From positions 12,073,001 through 12,137,000 of the forward strand of contig NZ_CP071090.1 of assembly GCF_017301735.1 (NCBI RefSeq): a DNA stretch of 64,000 nucleotides, read 5' to 3'. Position 1 is the first letter of the stretch, and every line of letters starts with the position of its first letter. This document shows positions 25,031 through 32,807 of this stretch, piece by piece. Under the pieces are notes generated by a model, which was not told the origin of the DNA, searched no databases, and saw nothing but the letters and a program-made list of their open reading frames with translations. This stretch comes from Pyxidicoccus parkwaysis. Lineage in GTDB: Bacteria > Myxococcota > Myxococcia > Myxococcales > Myxococcaceae. The position numbers and the translations under genes were made by a program.

Positions 25031-26592
25031 CGCGCGCTCCCGGGCGGCGCGTGCGTCGAGGCCGGACGGGTGCGGCCTCGCGCCCACTCGCGCAGCCGGC
25101 CAATCTCGTCTCCCATCGTCACGGACAGGGGGAACGTGTCGTGGACGGCGCGCACCAGGTGCTGCTGGGCGAGCTCCTTCCCCTCGGCGAAGGCTTCATA
25201 GAGGCCGGCGATGACCACCTGCTCGATTTCCGCGCCGCTGAAGCCGGTGGTGAGCGTGGCCAGTTCGTCCACGTCATACGCCGAGGGCTCACGCTTCCGG
25301 CGGCTCAGGTGGATGCGGAAGATGTCCTGCCGCTCGGCCTGCTCGGGCAGGTCGATGAAGAAGATTTCGTCGAAGCGCCCCTTGCGCAGCACCTCCGGGG
25401 GCAGGCCGTCGATGCGGTTGGCGGTGGCCACCACGAAGACGGGCGCCGTCTTCTCCTGGAGCCACGTCAGCAGCGTGCCGAAGACGCGCGCGGACACGCC
25501 GCTGTCCCCCGTGCTGGAGGAGGCCACGCCCGACAGGCCCTTCTCGATTTCGTCCACCCAGAGCACCACCGGCGCCACGCTCTCCGCCACGCGGATGGCC
25601 TTGCGCAGGTTCTCCTCGGACGAGCCAATCAGCCCGCTGAAGATGCGCCCCATGTCCAGCCGCAGCAGCGGCAGGTTCCAGTGCGCGGAGACGGCCTTCG
25701 CGGTGAGGCTCTTGCCGCAGCCCTGCACGCCCAGCAGCAGCAGGCCTCGCGGCTCCGGCAGGCCGAACTGGCGGGCGCGCTCGCCGAAGGCCGCGGTGCG
25801 CTGGCTCAGCCACGCCTTGAGGTTCGTCAGCCCGCCCACGTTCCCCAGGCTCTCCTCGGGCGGGTAGTACTCCAGCAGGCCGCTCTTGCGAATCACCTGC
25901 CGCTTCTCGTCCTGGATGCGCGGAATGTCTTCCGGCCCCAGCTTGCCGTCGGTGGCGATGGCCTTCGCGAAGGCGTTCTCCGCTTCCGACAGCGTCAGCC
26001 CGAGCGCCGCCTTGATGAGCTGGTCCGCGTGCTCGCGCGACAGCTCGACGGTGGCCTTGTTGCTCCTGCGCACCAGCGCGACGATTTCCTTCAGCAGCCG
26101 GAGCAGGTCGTTGTAGCCGGGCAGCGGCACGTCGACGACGGAGACCTCCTTCTCCAGCTCGATGGGGATTTGGAGCGCGGGGGACAGGAGGATGACGGTG
26201 GTGAAGGTGCTCTTGAGGAAGTGGGCCAATTCGCGCAGCGCGCGCACCACGCCCTTCTCTTCGAGATACGGATGGAAGTCCTTGAGCACCACCAGCGCGG
26301 GCTCGCCCAGCTTCTCAATCGCGGTCAGCGCATCCAGGGGCGAGCGCGTGTCCTCGGGCAGCGGCGCGGTGCGCGAGGTTCCCACGTTGCGCAGGCCCCG
26401 GGTGATGGACCAGTGGAAGAGCGCCTTGCCGTGTGTGCGCGCCAATTCCGCGAGGACGGCGTCCACGCGGTGCTCCTCCCAGGAGACCAGGTAGAGCAGC
26501 GGGTAGCGGGCCCGCACGAGGACGTCGAGCTCCTCGAGCCACGGCTCGGAGACACGGGGGGCTCGGGCGGGGTCGATGGGCGTGGACGACAT
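25027..26592 (-). CDS. Ycf46-like AAA ATPase
   Basis: 521 residues. The layout matches the cyanobacterial/plastid Ycf46 family: an N-terminal P-loop-like domain without Walker A (LLYLVSWEEHRVDAVL, ALVVLKDFHPYL, LEKEVSVVDVPLPG), then IRKSGLLEYYPPEESLGNVG and a canonical AAA module with Walker A GVQGCGKS (288-295), Walker B VVLWVDEIEK (342-351), sensor-1 ATAN and KGRFDEIFFIDLP with the arginine finger region. In cyanobacteria Ycf46 proteins are linked to growth under changing carbon supply; the role here is unknown. The stop overlaps the zinc-ribbon gene start. The start codon lies 160 bp from the VOC gene. Confidence 0.88.
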   Translation of the reverse strand: MSSTPIDPARAPRVSEPWLEELDVLVRARYPLLYLVSWEEHRVDAVLAELARTHGKALFHWSITRGLRNVGTSRTAPLPEDTRSPLDALTAIEKLGEPALVVLKDFHPYLEEKGVVRALRELAHFLKSTFTTVILLSPALQIPIELEKEVSVVDVPLPGYNDLLRLLKEIVALVRRSNKATVELSREHADQLIKAALGLTLSEAENAFAKAIATDGKLGPEDIPRIQDEKRQVIRKSGLLEYYPPEESLGNVGGLTNLKAWLSQRTAAFGERARQFGLPEPRGLLLLGVQGCGKSLTAKAVSAHWNLPLLRLDMGRIFSGLIGSSEENLRKAIRVAESVAPVVLWVDEIEKGLSGVASSSTGDSGVSARVFGTLLTWLQEKTAPVFVVATANRIDGLPPEVLRKGRFDEIFFIDLPEQAERQDIFRIHLSRRKREPSAYDVDELATLTTGFSGAEIEQVVIAGLYEAFAEGKELAQQHLVRAVHDTFPLSVTMGDEIGRLREWARGRTRPASTHAPPGSAR

Positions 26593-26712
26593 GGGGGCTC
26601 GCGGTGCGCGCTACGTCTGGGGTCCATCACGCAACGAATGGGGGCACGGCGCAAGGTGGGTGCCCTCCGGATAAGCGCGTGGGTGCGAGCCCGAAAGCGG
26701 ACGGGTGCCGGA

Positions 26713-26732
26713 CAGGCGGGGAGCGCCGCCTG
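26713..26732 (-). terminator. Stem-loop after the VOC gene
   Basis: A perfect 7-bp stem CAGGCGG / CCGCCTG with a 6-nt loop, 20 bp past the stop of the VOC gene on the minus strand. No T run follows. Confidence 0.45.
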
Positions 26733-26751
26733 CCCGTGGGGCGGGAGGCGG

Positions 26752-27534
26752 CTACTTGCCCTGTGCGGGCATGGCCAGCTTGATGACAGAGAACGTCGCG
26801 CCGGCGGGGTCGGCCACCACGGCCATGCGGCCATAGGGCGTGTCCATGGGCGGGGCGAGCACCTTGCCGCCCAGCTCGGTGGCCTTCTTCACCGTCGCGT
26901 CGGTGTCCGCCACGGCGAAGTAGCTCATCCAGTGCGCCGGCGCGCTCGTGCCTTCCTTGCCGTTCGTCTGGTAGACGCCGGCCACCACATCCGGGCCCTT
27001 GTGCAGGGTCCAGTACTCCATGCCCTCCATCTTCTTCGGCTCCAGTCCGAAGACGGCGGCGTAGAAGTCACGCGCGCGGGCGCCGTCGCGCGTGTTCACC
27101 TCGTGCCACGTCATGCTGCCGGGCTCGTTCACCCGCTGCGCGCCGTGGTGCTGCTTGGACTGCCACAGCCCGAAGTGCGCGCCCGTGGGGTCCGAGCAGA
27201 ACGCGAGCCGCCCCGCGTCCATGACGTCCATGGGGCCCATGCCCACGTGGCCGCCGTGCTTGCGCACGCGCGCGGCATACGCGTCGATGTCGTCCACCTC
27301 GAAGTAGACGCTCCACGCGGGAGGGAGGGGCGCGTCCCGTGGGCGCTCGCCCATGCCGGCCACGTTGCGGCCGTCCACCTGGCACATCGAGTAGAAGTGC
27401 GTCTCCTTCGGGCCGACCTGGAACTTCCAACCGAAGAGCCCGCCGTAGAAGGCCCGGGCCTTCTCCAGGTCCGGCGTCATCAGGTCCATCCAGGCAGGGG
27501 TTCCCACCGCGTGTTTGTCCACCGCGGGCATCAT
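26752..27534 (-). CDS. Double VOC (glyoxalase-fold) protein, CFP32-like
   Basis: 260 residues made of two vicinal-oxygen-chelate modules: residues about 10-125 (TPAWMDLMTPDLEKARAFYGGLFGW...YFEVDDIDAYAARVRKHGG...DPTGAHFGLWQ) and about 135-255 (SMTWHEVNTRDGARARDFYAAVFGL...YFAVADTDATVKKATELGG...DPAGATFSVIK). Length and two-module layout match mycobacterial CFP32-type proteins. The enzymatic reaction cannot be read from the sequence. Starts at 27534 and 27531 are equally possible; GAGGAG lies 4 bp upstream of the first. It is a single-gene unit. Confidence 0.85.
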   Translation of the reverse strand: MMPAVDKHAVGTPAWMDLMTPDLEKARAFYGGLFGWKFQVGPKETHFYSMCQVDGRNVAGMGERPRDAPLPPAWSVYFEVDDIDAYAARVRKHGGHVGMGPMDVMDAGRLAFCSDPTGAHFGLWQSKQHHGAQRVNEPGSMTWHEVNTRDGARARDFYAAVFGLEPKKMEGMEYWTLHKGPDVVAGVYQTNGKEGTSAPAHWMSYFAVADTDATVKKATELGGKVLAPPMDTPYGRMAVVADPAGATFSVIKLAMPAQGK

Positions 27535-27699
27535 GCGCTCCTCGGAAATGGGGAAGGTGCCCGGGGGTTCGGGCGGCGCGGAAACTACCAAGCCGGCTCG
27601 GCGCGTGGGGCGTGATGAGTCTGTGTCGCGAGTGCCGGCTTGTAGGCGGAGCAGGACGGCGCTCATGCCCCGGGGCGCGATTCCCGGTGGAATGCCGCG

Positions 27700-28197
27700 T
27701 CACATCCAGCGCAGCGAGAAGCGACGCGTGCCCCCGCGCGTGGAGACCTTCGCCTCGGTGACAATCTTCCCGAAGCCCATCAGCAGTCCGCGGAAGGTGC
27801 CCAGCAGCAGCGGCGTGGGCAGGCGCGACTGCGTCTCCAGCTCCGCCGCCAGGGGCATGAAGGACACGGTGCGGGTGGAGTCCGCGTGCGGCAGGTTCCT
27901 CACCATGCCGCGCAAGAGGGCGTCGAAGTTGCCGAACACCTTCTCCACCGAGTCGAAGCCCAGGGCCCGCGCCAGCGGCAGCGTGCGCATGGCCGAGCGC
28001 TGCGCAATCGCCTCCACCGCCCTGTCTCCCAGCGCCGCTTGCAGCTCGCCCGTCATGTGGACGTAGTCCTCCCACGCGTACCAGGTGTCGTCGCGCATGC
28101 TGTTGATGCGCTGCTGGTGCTGCGGGAAGCGCGAGGACGCGGCGGTCATCGAGCCGAGGATGGCCTTGAACCAGGCGCCTTGAATCTCACCGGACAT
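27700..28197 (-). CDS. Unassigned protein, possibly DUF2378/heme-NO-binding-like
   Basis: 165 residues from the ATG at 28197. It has no signal peptide or membrane helix. The sequence is alpha-helical in the first two thirds (AWFKAILGSM, TWYAWEDYVHMTGELQAALGDRAVEAIAQRS, FGNFDALLRGMVRN) and ends with beta-like segments (STRTVSFMPLA, IVTEAKVSTRGGTRRFSLRW). This layout recalls the myxobacterial DUF2378 family or heme-NO-binding-like domains, but no diagnostic residue is seen, so the family is not assigned. It lies 188 bp after the kinase-like gene on the same strand, behind a terminator. Confidence 0.6.
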   Translation of the reverse strand: MSGEIQGAWFKAILGSMTAASSRFPQHQQRINSMRDDTWYAWEDYVHMTGELQAALGDRAVEAIAQRSAMRTLPLARALGFDSVEKVFGNFDALLRGMVRNLPHADSTRTVSFMPLAAELETQSRLPTPLLLGTFRGLLMGFGKIVTEAKVSTRGGTRRFSLRWM

Positions 28198-28355
28198 ATG
28201 AGCCTCCGCGTCTCCTCCAGTGTACACGCGGGCCCGCGTGGCACGGAGGTGCGGCGGACTCCACGCCTCCAGTCCACCCCGGGCCATACGCCCGCCGGCC
28301 GTGCGTGTAGCGGGTGACGCTCCGGACGGGCCTCCGTCGCCGGTTGGATTTCACG

Positions 28356-28383
28356 GCCGTGCGGCTCCGGACATCCGCACGGC
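28356..28383 (-). terminator. Stem-loop after the CNMP-binding kinase-like gene
   Basis: A perfect 9-bp stem GCCGTGCGG / CCGCACGGC with a 10-nt loop begins 1 bp past the stop of the kinase-like gene (minus strand). No T run follows. Confidence 0.6.
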
Positions 28384-28384
28384 G

Positions 28385-29770
28385 CTACACGGGCAGTCGC
28401 ACCTGGACGCGCGTGCCGCCGGGCTCGGACAGCACGCGCAGCTCGCCACCATGCCGCTCGACGATGCGGCGGCAGACGTCCAGGCCCAGGCCCGCCGCGT
28501 GGGGCCGCGTGCTGAAGAAGGGCTCGAACACGCGCGGCATCAAATCTTTCGGGATGCCGGGCCCGTCGTCCGCCACCTCCACCACCGCGCGGCCGTTCTC
28601 CGCCCACGTGCGCAGCCGCAGGCGGCCGCCGCGCTCGCCCAGCGCCTGCAGCGCGTTGAGCACCAGCTGCGTCCACACCTCCTCGAGCGCGCCGTCCTCT
28701 GCCGTGAAGGGCGGCAGGCTCCGGTCGTACTGGCGCTCCACGGTGATGCGGTCCGACAGGCGGTGGCTCAGCACCGACAGCGTGCGCTCCAGGCCTTCGT
28801 GCAGGTCTCCCTCCTGCATGGGCAGGGCGTCCAGGAAGCTGTAGGCCTTCATGGCCTCGGCCAGCGTGGACACGCGCGCGGTGCCGCGCTCCACCTCGGC
28901 CAGCAGCACGTCGCACGTCACCGCCGCCACCAGCCAACCGAGCACGTCGCCCAGCAGCGCCTCGCCCACGCGCGTGGACACGGACTCCAGCCACGCCACG
29001 TCCAGCCCCGAGGCCACCAGCACCGGCGCCGCCTCCCACGCCTCCGCCACGCCGCGCGACTCCAGCCAGGTGCCCAGCGCCTCCTCGCGCTCGGCGCGGG
29101 CCACGGGCTCCAGCAGGGGAGACGTCCGGCCGCGCTCGGCGGCCTCGCGCGGCAGGGCGAGCAGGGCCATCCGCTGCGCCGGGGACAGGCCGTGCTCTCC
29201 CAGCGCCATGGCTCGCGCCGACACCACGCGCAGGGTGTCGCGCAGGCGCGCGGCGCTCCGCCGGGAGGAGGCGGCGGGATTCTCCAGCTCTCCCGCCAGC
29301 CCGGCCGTAAGCTGGCCGGCGGACAGGAGCTCCGGCTGCTGCTTCGAGCTCGTCTCGTGGGGCTGCTGGCGCTGAGACGCCAGCTCCATCAGCCCGCGGC
29401 TGAGCACCGGCGCCACGCGCAGCAATTCCCAGAAGGTGGCGGGCTCCAGGCGGAACAGGCGCACGTCCGTCGCCGCGACGCCGGTGGAGGGGTAGGGCGC
29501 GTTCAGGAAGAGGATGAGCTCGCCGAAGAGCTCGCCCGCGCCGAGCGTCGCGACGGGCGCGTCCTGCTCTCCCACGCGGCGAGTCCACTCCGTGCGGCCA
29601 TCCAGGATGACGGAGAGCCCGTCAGCCCGGTCTCCCTGGATGGCGACGCGCGAGCCCGCCGCGAAGCGCAGCTGCCGCCCGTGCTGGGCCATCCACTGGA
29701 GTTGCTCGTCGGTGAGCCGGGAGAACAACGGTACCCGGCGCAGCGCTGTGATGACGTCCTCGCTTCCCAT
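28385..29770 (-). CDS. Cyclic-nucleotide-binding histidine-kinase-like protein lacking phospho-His
   Basis: 461 residues. A Crp-type cyclic nucleotide-binding domain (about 8-125, with GELFGELILFLNAPYPSTGVAATD) is followed by a degenerate HisKA helix at 154-180: the expected AGLAHELNNPAA reads AGLAGELENPAA, so the phospho-acceptor position is Gly160. A long helical middle region and an apparently intact HATPase follow (LVLNALQAL, DDGPGIP, FEPFFSTRPHAAGLGLDV). The related myxobacterial family keeps the His, so this looks like a pseudokinase that may bind ATP, dimerise with or regulate another kinase. No response regulator is nearby. Confidence 0.85.
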   Translation of the reverse strand: MGSEDVITALRRVPLFSRLTDEQLQWMAQHGRQLRFAAGSRVAIQGDRADGLSVILDGRTEWTRRVGEQDAPVATLGAGELFGELILFLNAPYPSTGVAATDVRLFRLEPATFWELLRVAPVLSRGLMELASQRQQPHETSSKQQPELLSAGQLTAGLAGELENPAASSRRSAARLRDTLRVVSARAMALGEHGLSPAQRMALLALPREAAERGRTSPLLEPVARAEREEALGTWLESRGVAEAWEAAPVLVASGLDVAWLESVSTRVGEALLGDVLGWLVAAVTCDVLLAEVERGTARVSTLAEAMKAYSFLDALPMQEGDLHEGLERTLSVLSHRLSDRITVERQYDRSLPPFTAEDGALEEVWTQLVLNALQALGERGGRLRLRTWAENGRAVVEVADDGPGIPKDLMPRVFEPFFSTRPHAAGLGLDVCRRIVERHGGELRVLSEPGGTRVQVRLPV

Positions 29771-29863
29771 ACGTCCCCGATGCTGCCTTTCCCTGAGAGG
29801 GTGTCCATCTCCTGACCGCGCCGGCCGCTGCCGGACGACGGGAGGAGCGCCCGGTCGCCCGGT

Positions 29864-29892
29864 GACTATCGCAACAGTTTCCGACTATCGCA
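29864..29892. repeat. Short direct repeat at a gene 3' end
   Basis: GACTATCGCA occurs at 29864-29873 and 29883-29892; the second copy includes the stop codon of the DUF6311-like gene. It resembles a small slip duplication of the gene's end. Confidence 0.5.
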
Positions 29893-31582
29893 GCGGCTGG
29901 CGCTCCAGTGCCCGGGCGAAGGCGTCCGTCCGGCTTCCCGCCACGCACACTGGCAGCCCCTCCAGCACGCCGCAGCGGGCACCCTGCTGGAGGAACTGGG
30001 GGAGCGCCTCGGTTGCCACCACGTAGGCCGTGTCCGCGTCGATGCTGCCGGGCCGCAGCGGCGCGTTGCACTCCGCGGCCAGTTCCGGTGGTGTGCGGGA
30101 GGCGTAGCCGCTGTTGAAGGTGAGCTTCAGCCGGTAGGCCGTGTAGCCGAGCGCATTCACCAGGGGCTCGTCGTACCGGCATATCCACTGGACGTGCGGC
30201 GGGAAGAGGGCGAGGTGCTGGTAGTGGCCGCGCAACTCCGCCCACTCGGGGGACTGGAGCCGGCGGAAGACGGTGGACCGGTGCAAGGGGCTGCGCTCGG
30301 CGTGCCAGTCATACGCCTGCACCGCCACGGCCAGCGCCAGCGCCGCGGTGCCCACCCACGGCCGGGAGCGCCACAGCCGCAGCCACAGCAGCAGCGCGCA
30401 GGCCATCAGCAGGTAGCTCAGCGGCCACACGAAGCGCCCCGACGAGCGGAACGCCGACGTCAGCCGCGAGAAGGGCTCGTACAGCGAGCCCAGGTCCGCC
30501 ACCTTCTGCCCCGACCACGTCACGCGCCAGGACAGCGCGTACACGGCCATCAGCAGCGCCGTCACCGCCAGCGGCACGCCCCGGCGCCACGGCACGCCGC
30601 GCAGCATGCGGAAGCGGAACGTCGTGGCGAGCAGCGCCAGCGCGAGGAGCAGCAGCGCGCCCACGCCCATGAAGCCGAAGCCCTCGCCCTGTCTCGGCGC
30701 GGTGTTCAGCGAGGGCACGAGCTTGGACCAGCCCATGGGGTTGAACAGCGTGGACAGGTCCGCGGAGAAGTCGCCGAAGCCCTCCGCGCCCAGCCCGCTG
30801 CCGCCGAAGTAGCCGAAGAGGGCGAAGACGCCCACGTCCAGCACGAGGAAGCCCACCGAGGCCGCCACCGCCGCGCCCCACCCGAGCACCCGCCCCAGCG
30901 CGAGCCGCACCGCCAGCGCCACCGCGAGCGGCGCGAGCATGGCCACGAGGTACGGGTGCGTGCCGGCGCCCACGGCGTTGAAGAGGGCGGCCAGCGCCAG
31001 CGCGCGCCTCGCGGCGTGGGCATCTGGCGTGTCGCGCAGGTGCAGCCACAGCATGGCCACCACCAGCCAGTGCGCGCACAGCGTGGGGTGGCCGAAGCGT
31101 GCCGCCATGGGCGGGGCCAGCGCCAGCAGCAGGCCGCCGAGGACCTGGTGCGCGGGGCGCGGCGACACCACCGACACCAGCTTCGCGCCGAACCAGCCCA
31201 TCAGCACGAAGCACAGCGCCAGCCACAGGCCGGTGTACTGGAAGTCCGCGGGCAGCAGCGCGTTGAAGGGCTTGAGCAGCACCGCCACCAGCGGGTTGCC
31301 GTCCGTGAGCGCCACGGAGGTGCCGTAGGGGTAGAGCTGATTCGGCGAGGACGACAGCGGCAGGCCCCACGGGGCGTTGCGGTAGAAGAGCCAGCCGAAG
31401 ATGTGGCCCGCCCAGTCCTCGCGCATCATCCAGTCGATGCGCGTGGGCGGCAGCACGTTGCCGCCACCCAGCCACAGGAACCAGCCCAGCCCGCCGAGCG
31501 CGGCGACCCAGGGGGCCCACCGGCTCTCACGGGCGGGCGGCGGAGCGGGGGGCTCCATCAACGCCGGACTCGGGTTCGACAT
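29885..31582 (-). CDS. Multispanning membrane protein, DUF6311/glycosyltransferase-C-like
   Basis: 565 residues from the ATG at 31582. After a Pro-rich N-terminus there are about ten or eleven hydrophobic segments, for example WVAALGGLGWFLWLG, LWLALCFVLMGWFG, LVAMLAPLAVALAV, LLLLALALLATTF and YLLMACALLLWLRLW. An acidic motif RIDWMMREDWAGHIFGWLFYR sits after the first helix, the place where GT-C glycosyltransferases carry catalytic acids. The C-terminal soluble part has ARCGVLEGLPVCV, a possible disulphide. The pattern fits DUF6311-like lipid-linked sugar transferases or YfhO-type proteins; the substrate is unknown. An earlier ATG at 31633 is less likely. Confidence 0.7.
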   Translation of the reverse strand: MSNPSPALMEPPAPPPARESRWAPWVAALGGLGWFLWLGGGNVLPPTRIDWMMREDWAGHIFGWLFYRNAPWGLPLSSSPNQLYPYGTSVALTDGNPLVAVLLKPFNALLPADFQYTGLWLALCFVLMGWFGAKLVSVVSPRPAHQVLGGLLLALAPPMAARFGHPTLCAHWLVVAMLWLHLRDTPDAHAARRALALAALFNAVGAGTHPYLVAMLAPLAVALAVRLALGRVLGWGAAVAASVGFLVLDVGVFALFGYFGGSGLGAEGFGDFSADLSTLFNPMGWSKLVPSLNTAPRQGEGFGFMGVGALLLLALALLATTFRFRMLRGVPWRRGVPLAVTALLMAVYALSWRVTWSGQKVADLGSLYEPFSRLTSAFRSSGRFVWPLSYLLMACALLLWLRLWRSRPWVGTAALALAVAVQAYDWHAERSPLHRSTVFRRLQSPEWAELRGHYQHLALFPPHVQWICRYDEPLVNALGYTAYRLKLTFNSGYASRTPPELAAECNAPLRPGSIDADTAYVVATEALPQFLQQGARCGVLEGLPVCVAGSRTDAFARALERQPLR

Positions 31583-31622
31583 GACGGCCTGGGCACGGCC
31601 GGCACTGTAGGGCCGCGCTTCC

Positions 31623-31665
31623 GGCACGGGCAAGCACGGCGCGCGGAGCCGAAGCGGCCCGTGCC
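31623..31665. promoter_or_regulatory. Inverted repeat between membrane protein and repeat array
   Basis: GGCACGGGC (31623-31631) and GCCCGTGCC (31657-31665) form a perfect 9-bp pair with a 25-nt loop. It lies upstream of the DUF6311-like gene and just beyond the 44-bp repeats; it may end transcription of the ferritin-like gene. Confidence 0.35.
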
Positions 31666-31671
31666 TCGCGG

Positions 31672-31812
31672 CTTCAGGCCCCAGGTCATCACGCCGGGGA
31701 CGCTGGACCTCGGCGCTTCAGGCCCACCGTCATCACGCTGGGAACGCTGGACCTCGACGCTGCAGGCCCACGGTCATCAAGCTGGGGACGCTGGACCTCG
31801 ACGCTTCAGGCC
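31672..31812. repeat. 44-bp tandem repeat abutting a gene end
   Basis: Three consecutive 44-bp units (31672-31715, 31716-31759, 31760-31803) begin CTTCAGGCCC or CTGCAGGCCC and end GACGCTGGACCTCGRCG. A fourth, truncated copy starts at 31804 with CTTCAGGCC; its TCA is the stop codon (read on the minus strand) of the ferritin-like lipoprotein. Units differ by only a few bases. The array looks like amplification outward from the gene's 3' end. It fills most of the 223-bp gap. Confidence 0.9.
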
Positions 31813-32747
31813 GTGGCGCTCATCGAGCGCGCGAGCTCCCGCACGAGCTGGCGAGCCACGCCAGGAGCGGGAAGCCCCGCCTGGCGGCACTCGCTCTCGG
31901 GCAGCACCGCTTCCGCGAAGTCCTGCTCCAGTGCGCGCCACGCTTCCCTCCGGGCCTCTTCGATGCGGTTGCGTGCCTCGGGAGACAGACGGCTGCGTGC
32001 CCACGCGTCGATGGACCAGGAGAGCTCCGCGTGCCGCAATTCGTCCGGGGCAATGCTCCGCAGCGCCTCACGCACGGCCGGGTCCTCGGCGGTGCGCGCC
32101 TGCCAGCCCGCGAGGAGCGCGCCGAATGTCTCGCGCACGCAGCCCTCCACGGCATTCTCGAGGGCCAGCGCTTCCAGGGAGCGCGGCTGGAAGGGCGCCA
32201 CCTGCAGCTCCGGCATCGGGGCCCCATGACTCCGCGCCAGGCGCTCCATGGCGCGTGCGTGGCGCACCTCGTCCTTCGCGGAGCGGCGGGCCGCCCGCAC
32301 CAGCCGCGCGGGGGCGCCGTGCGCCTCCAGCTCCTCCGCGAGCCGCTCGAAGGCGGGGACGGACGCGGCTTCCAGGTGCGCCATCCTCGCGTAGAGGGCG
32401 CCGAGCCAGGACACCCGCTCCGCCACCGCTCCGTCGCTCCGCAGTCCCTCGGGGCGACGGCCCTCGCAGAGCACCCGCATTTCGCACGTCACCTGGTCCA
32501 GTGTCGTGCCACCGTCGGAGCGCGATACCGAGCAGGGGGCCGTGCCGCCGATGTGGGCGCACAGCTCCTCGCAGGGCATGTCCGCGGAGGCCGTGCCGCC
32601 GTCGCGCAGCGAGACGCTGCTGATGCTGAAAGTCTCCTGTTCGGTGCTCCCCTCACACCCCGCTGTCGAGGAACACGCGAGGCCCGTGGTGAAGGGAGCG
32701 AGGACGAGCAGACGGGAGAGGGTGGTGCGGAGCAGTCGGCGGGACAT
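31806..32747 (-). CDS. Ferritin-like domain lipoprotein
   Basis: 313 residues. The N-terminus is a lipoprotein signal (LVLAPFTTGLACSS, lipobox Cys near residue 25), followed by a Cys-containing linker. The rest is a four-helix ferritin-like fold with carboxylate motifs HLEAASVPAFERL, AKDEVRHARAMERL (ExxRH), LENAVEGCVRETFGAL and IAPDELRHAELSW (ExxRH). These could bind a di-iron centre, making it an exported iron-binding or oxidase-like protein. It follows the LRR-like lipoprotein gene by 60 bp on the same strand and may be the last gene of the ECF-sigma operon. Confidence 0.83.
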   Translation of the reverse strand: MSRRLLRTTLSRLLVLAPFTTGLACSSTAGCEGSTEQETFSISSVSLRDGGTASADMPCEELCAHIGGTAPCSVSRSDGGTTLDQVTCEMRVLCEGRRPEGLRSDGAVAERVSWLGALYARMAHLEAASVPAFERLAEELEAHGAPARLVRAARRSAKDEVRHARAMERLARSHGAPMPELQVAPFQPRSLEALALENAVEGCVRETFGALLAGWQARTAEDPAVREALRSIAPDELRHAELSWSIDAWARSRLSPEARNRIEEARREAWRALEQDFAEAVLPESECRQAGLPAPGVARQLVRELARSMSATA

Positions 32748-32807
32748 GGGCGGAGTCCTTCGTGTCTTCAGTGCCCTGCCGGCCCAGGTGCGCCACAGTC
32801 TGTCACG

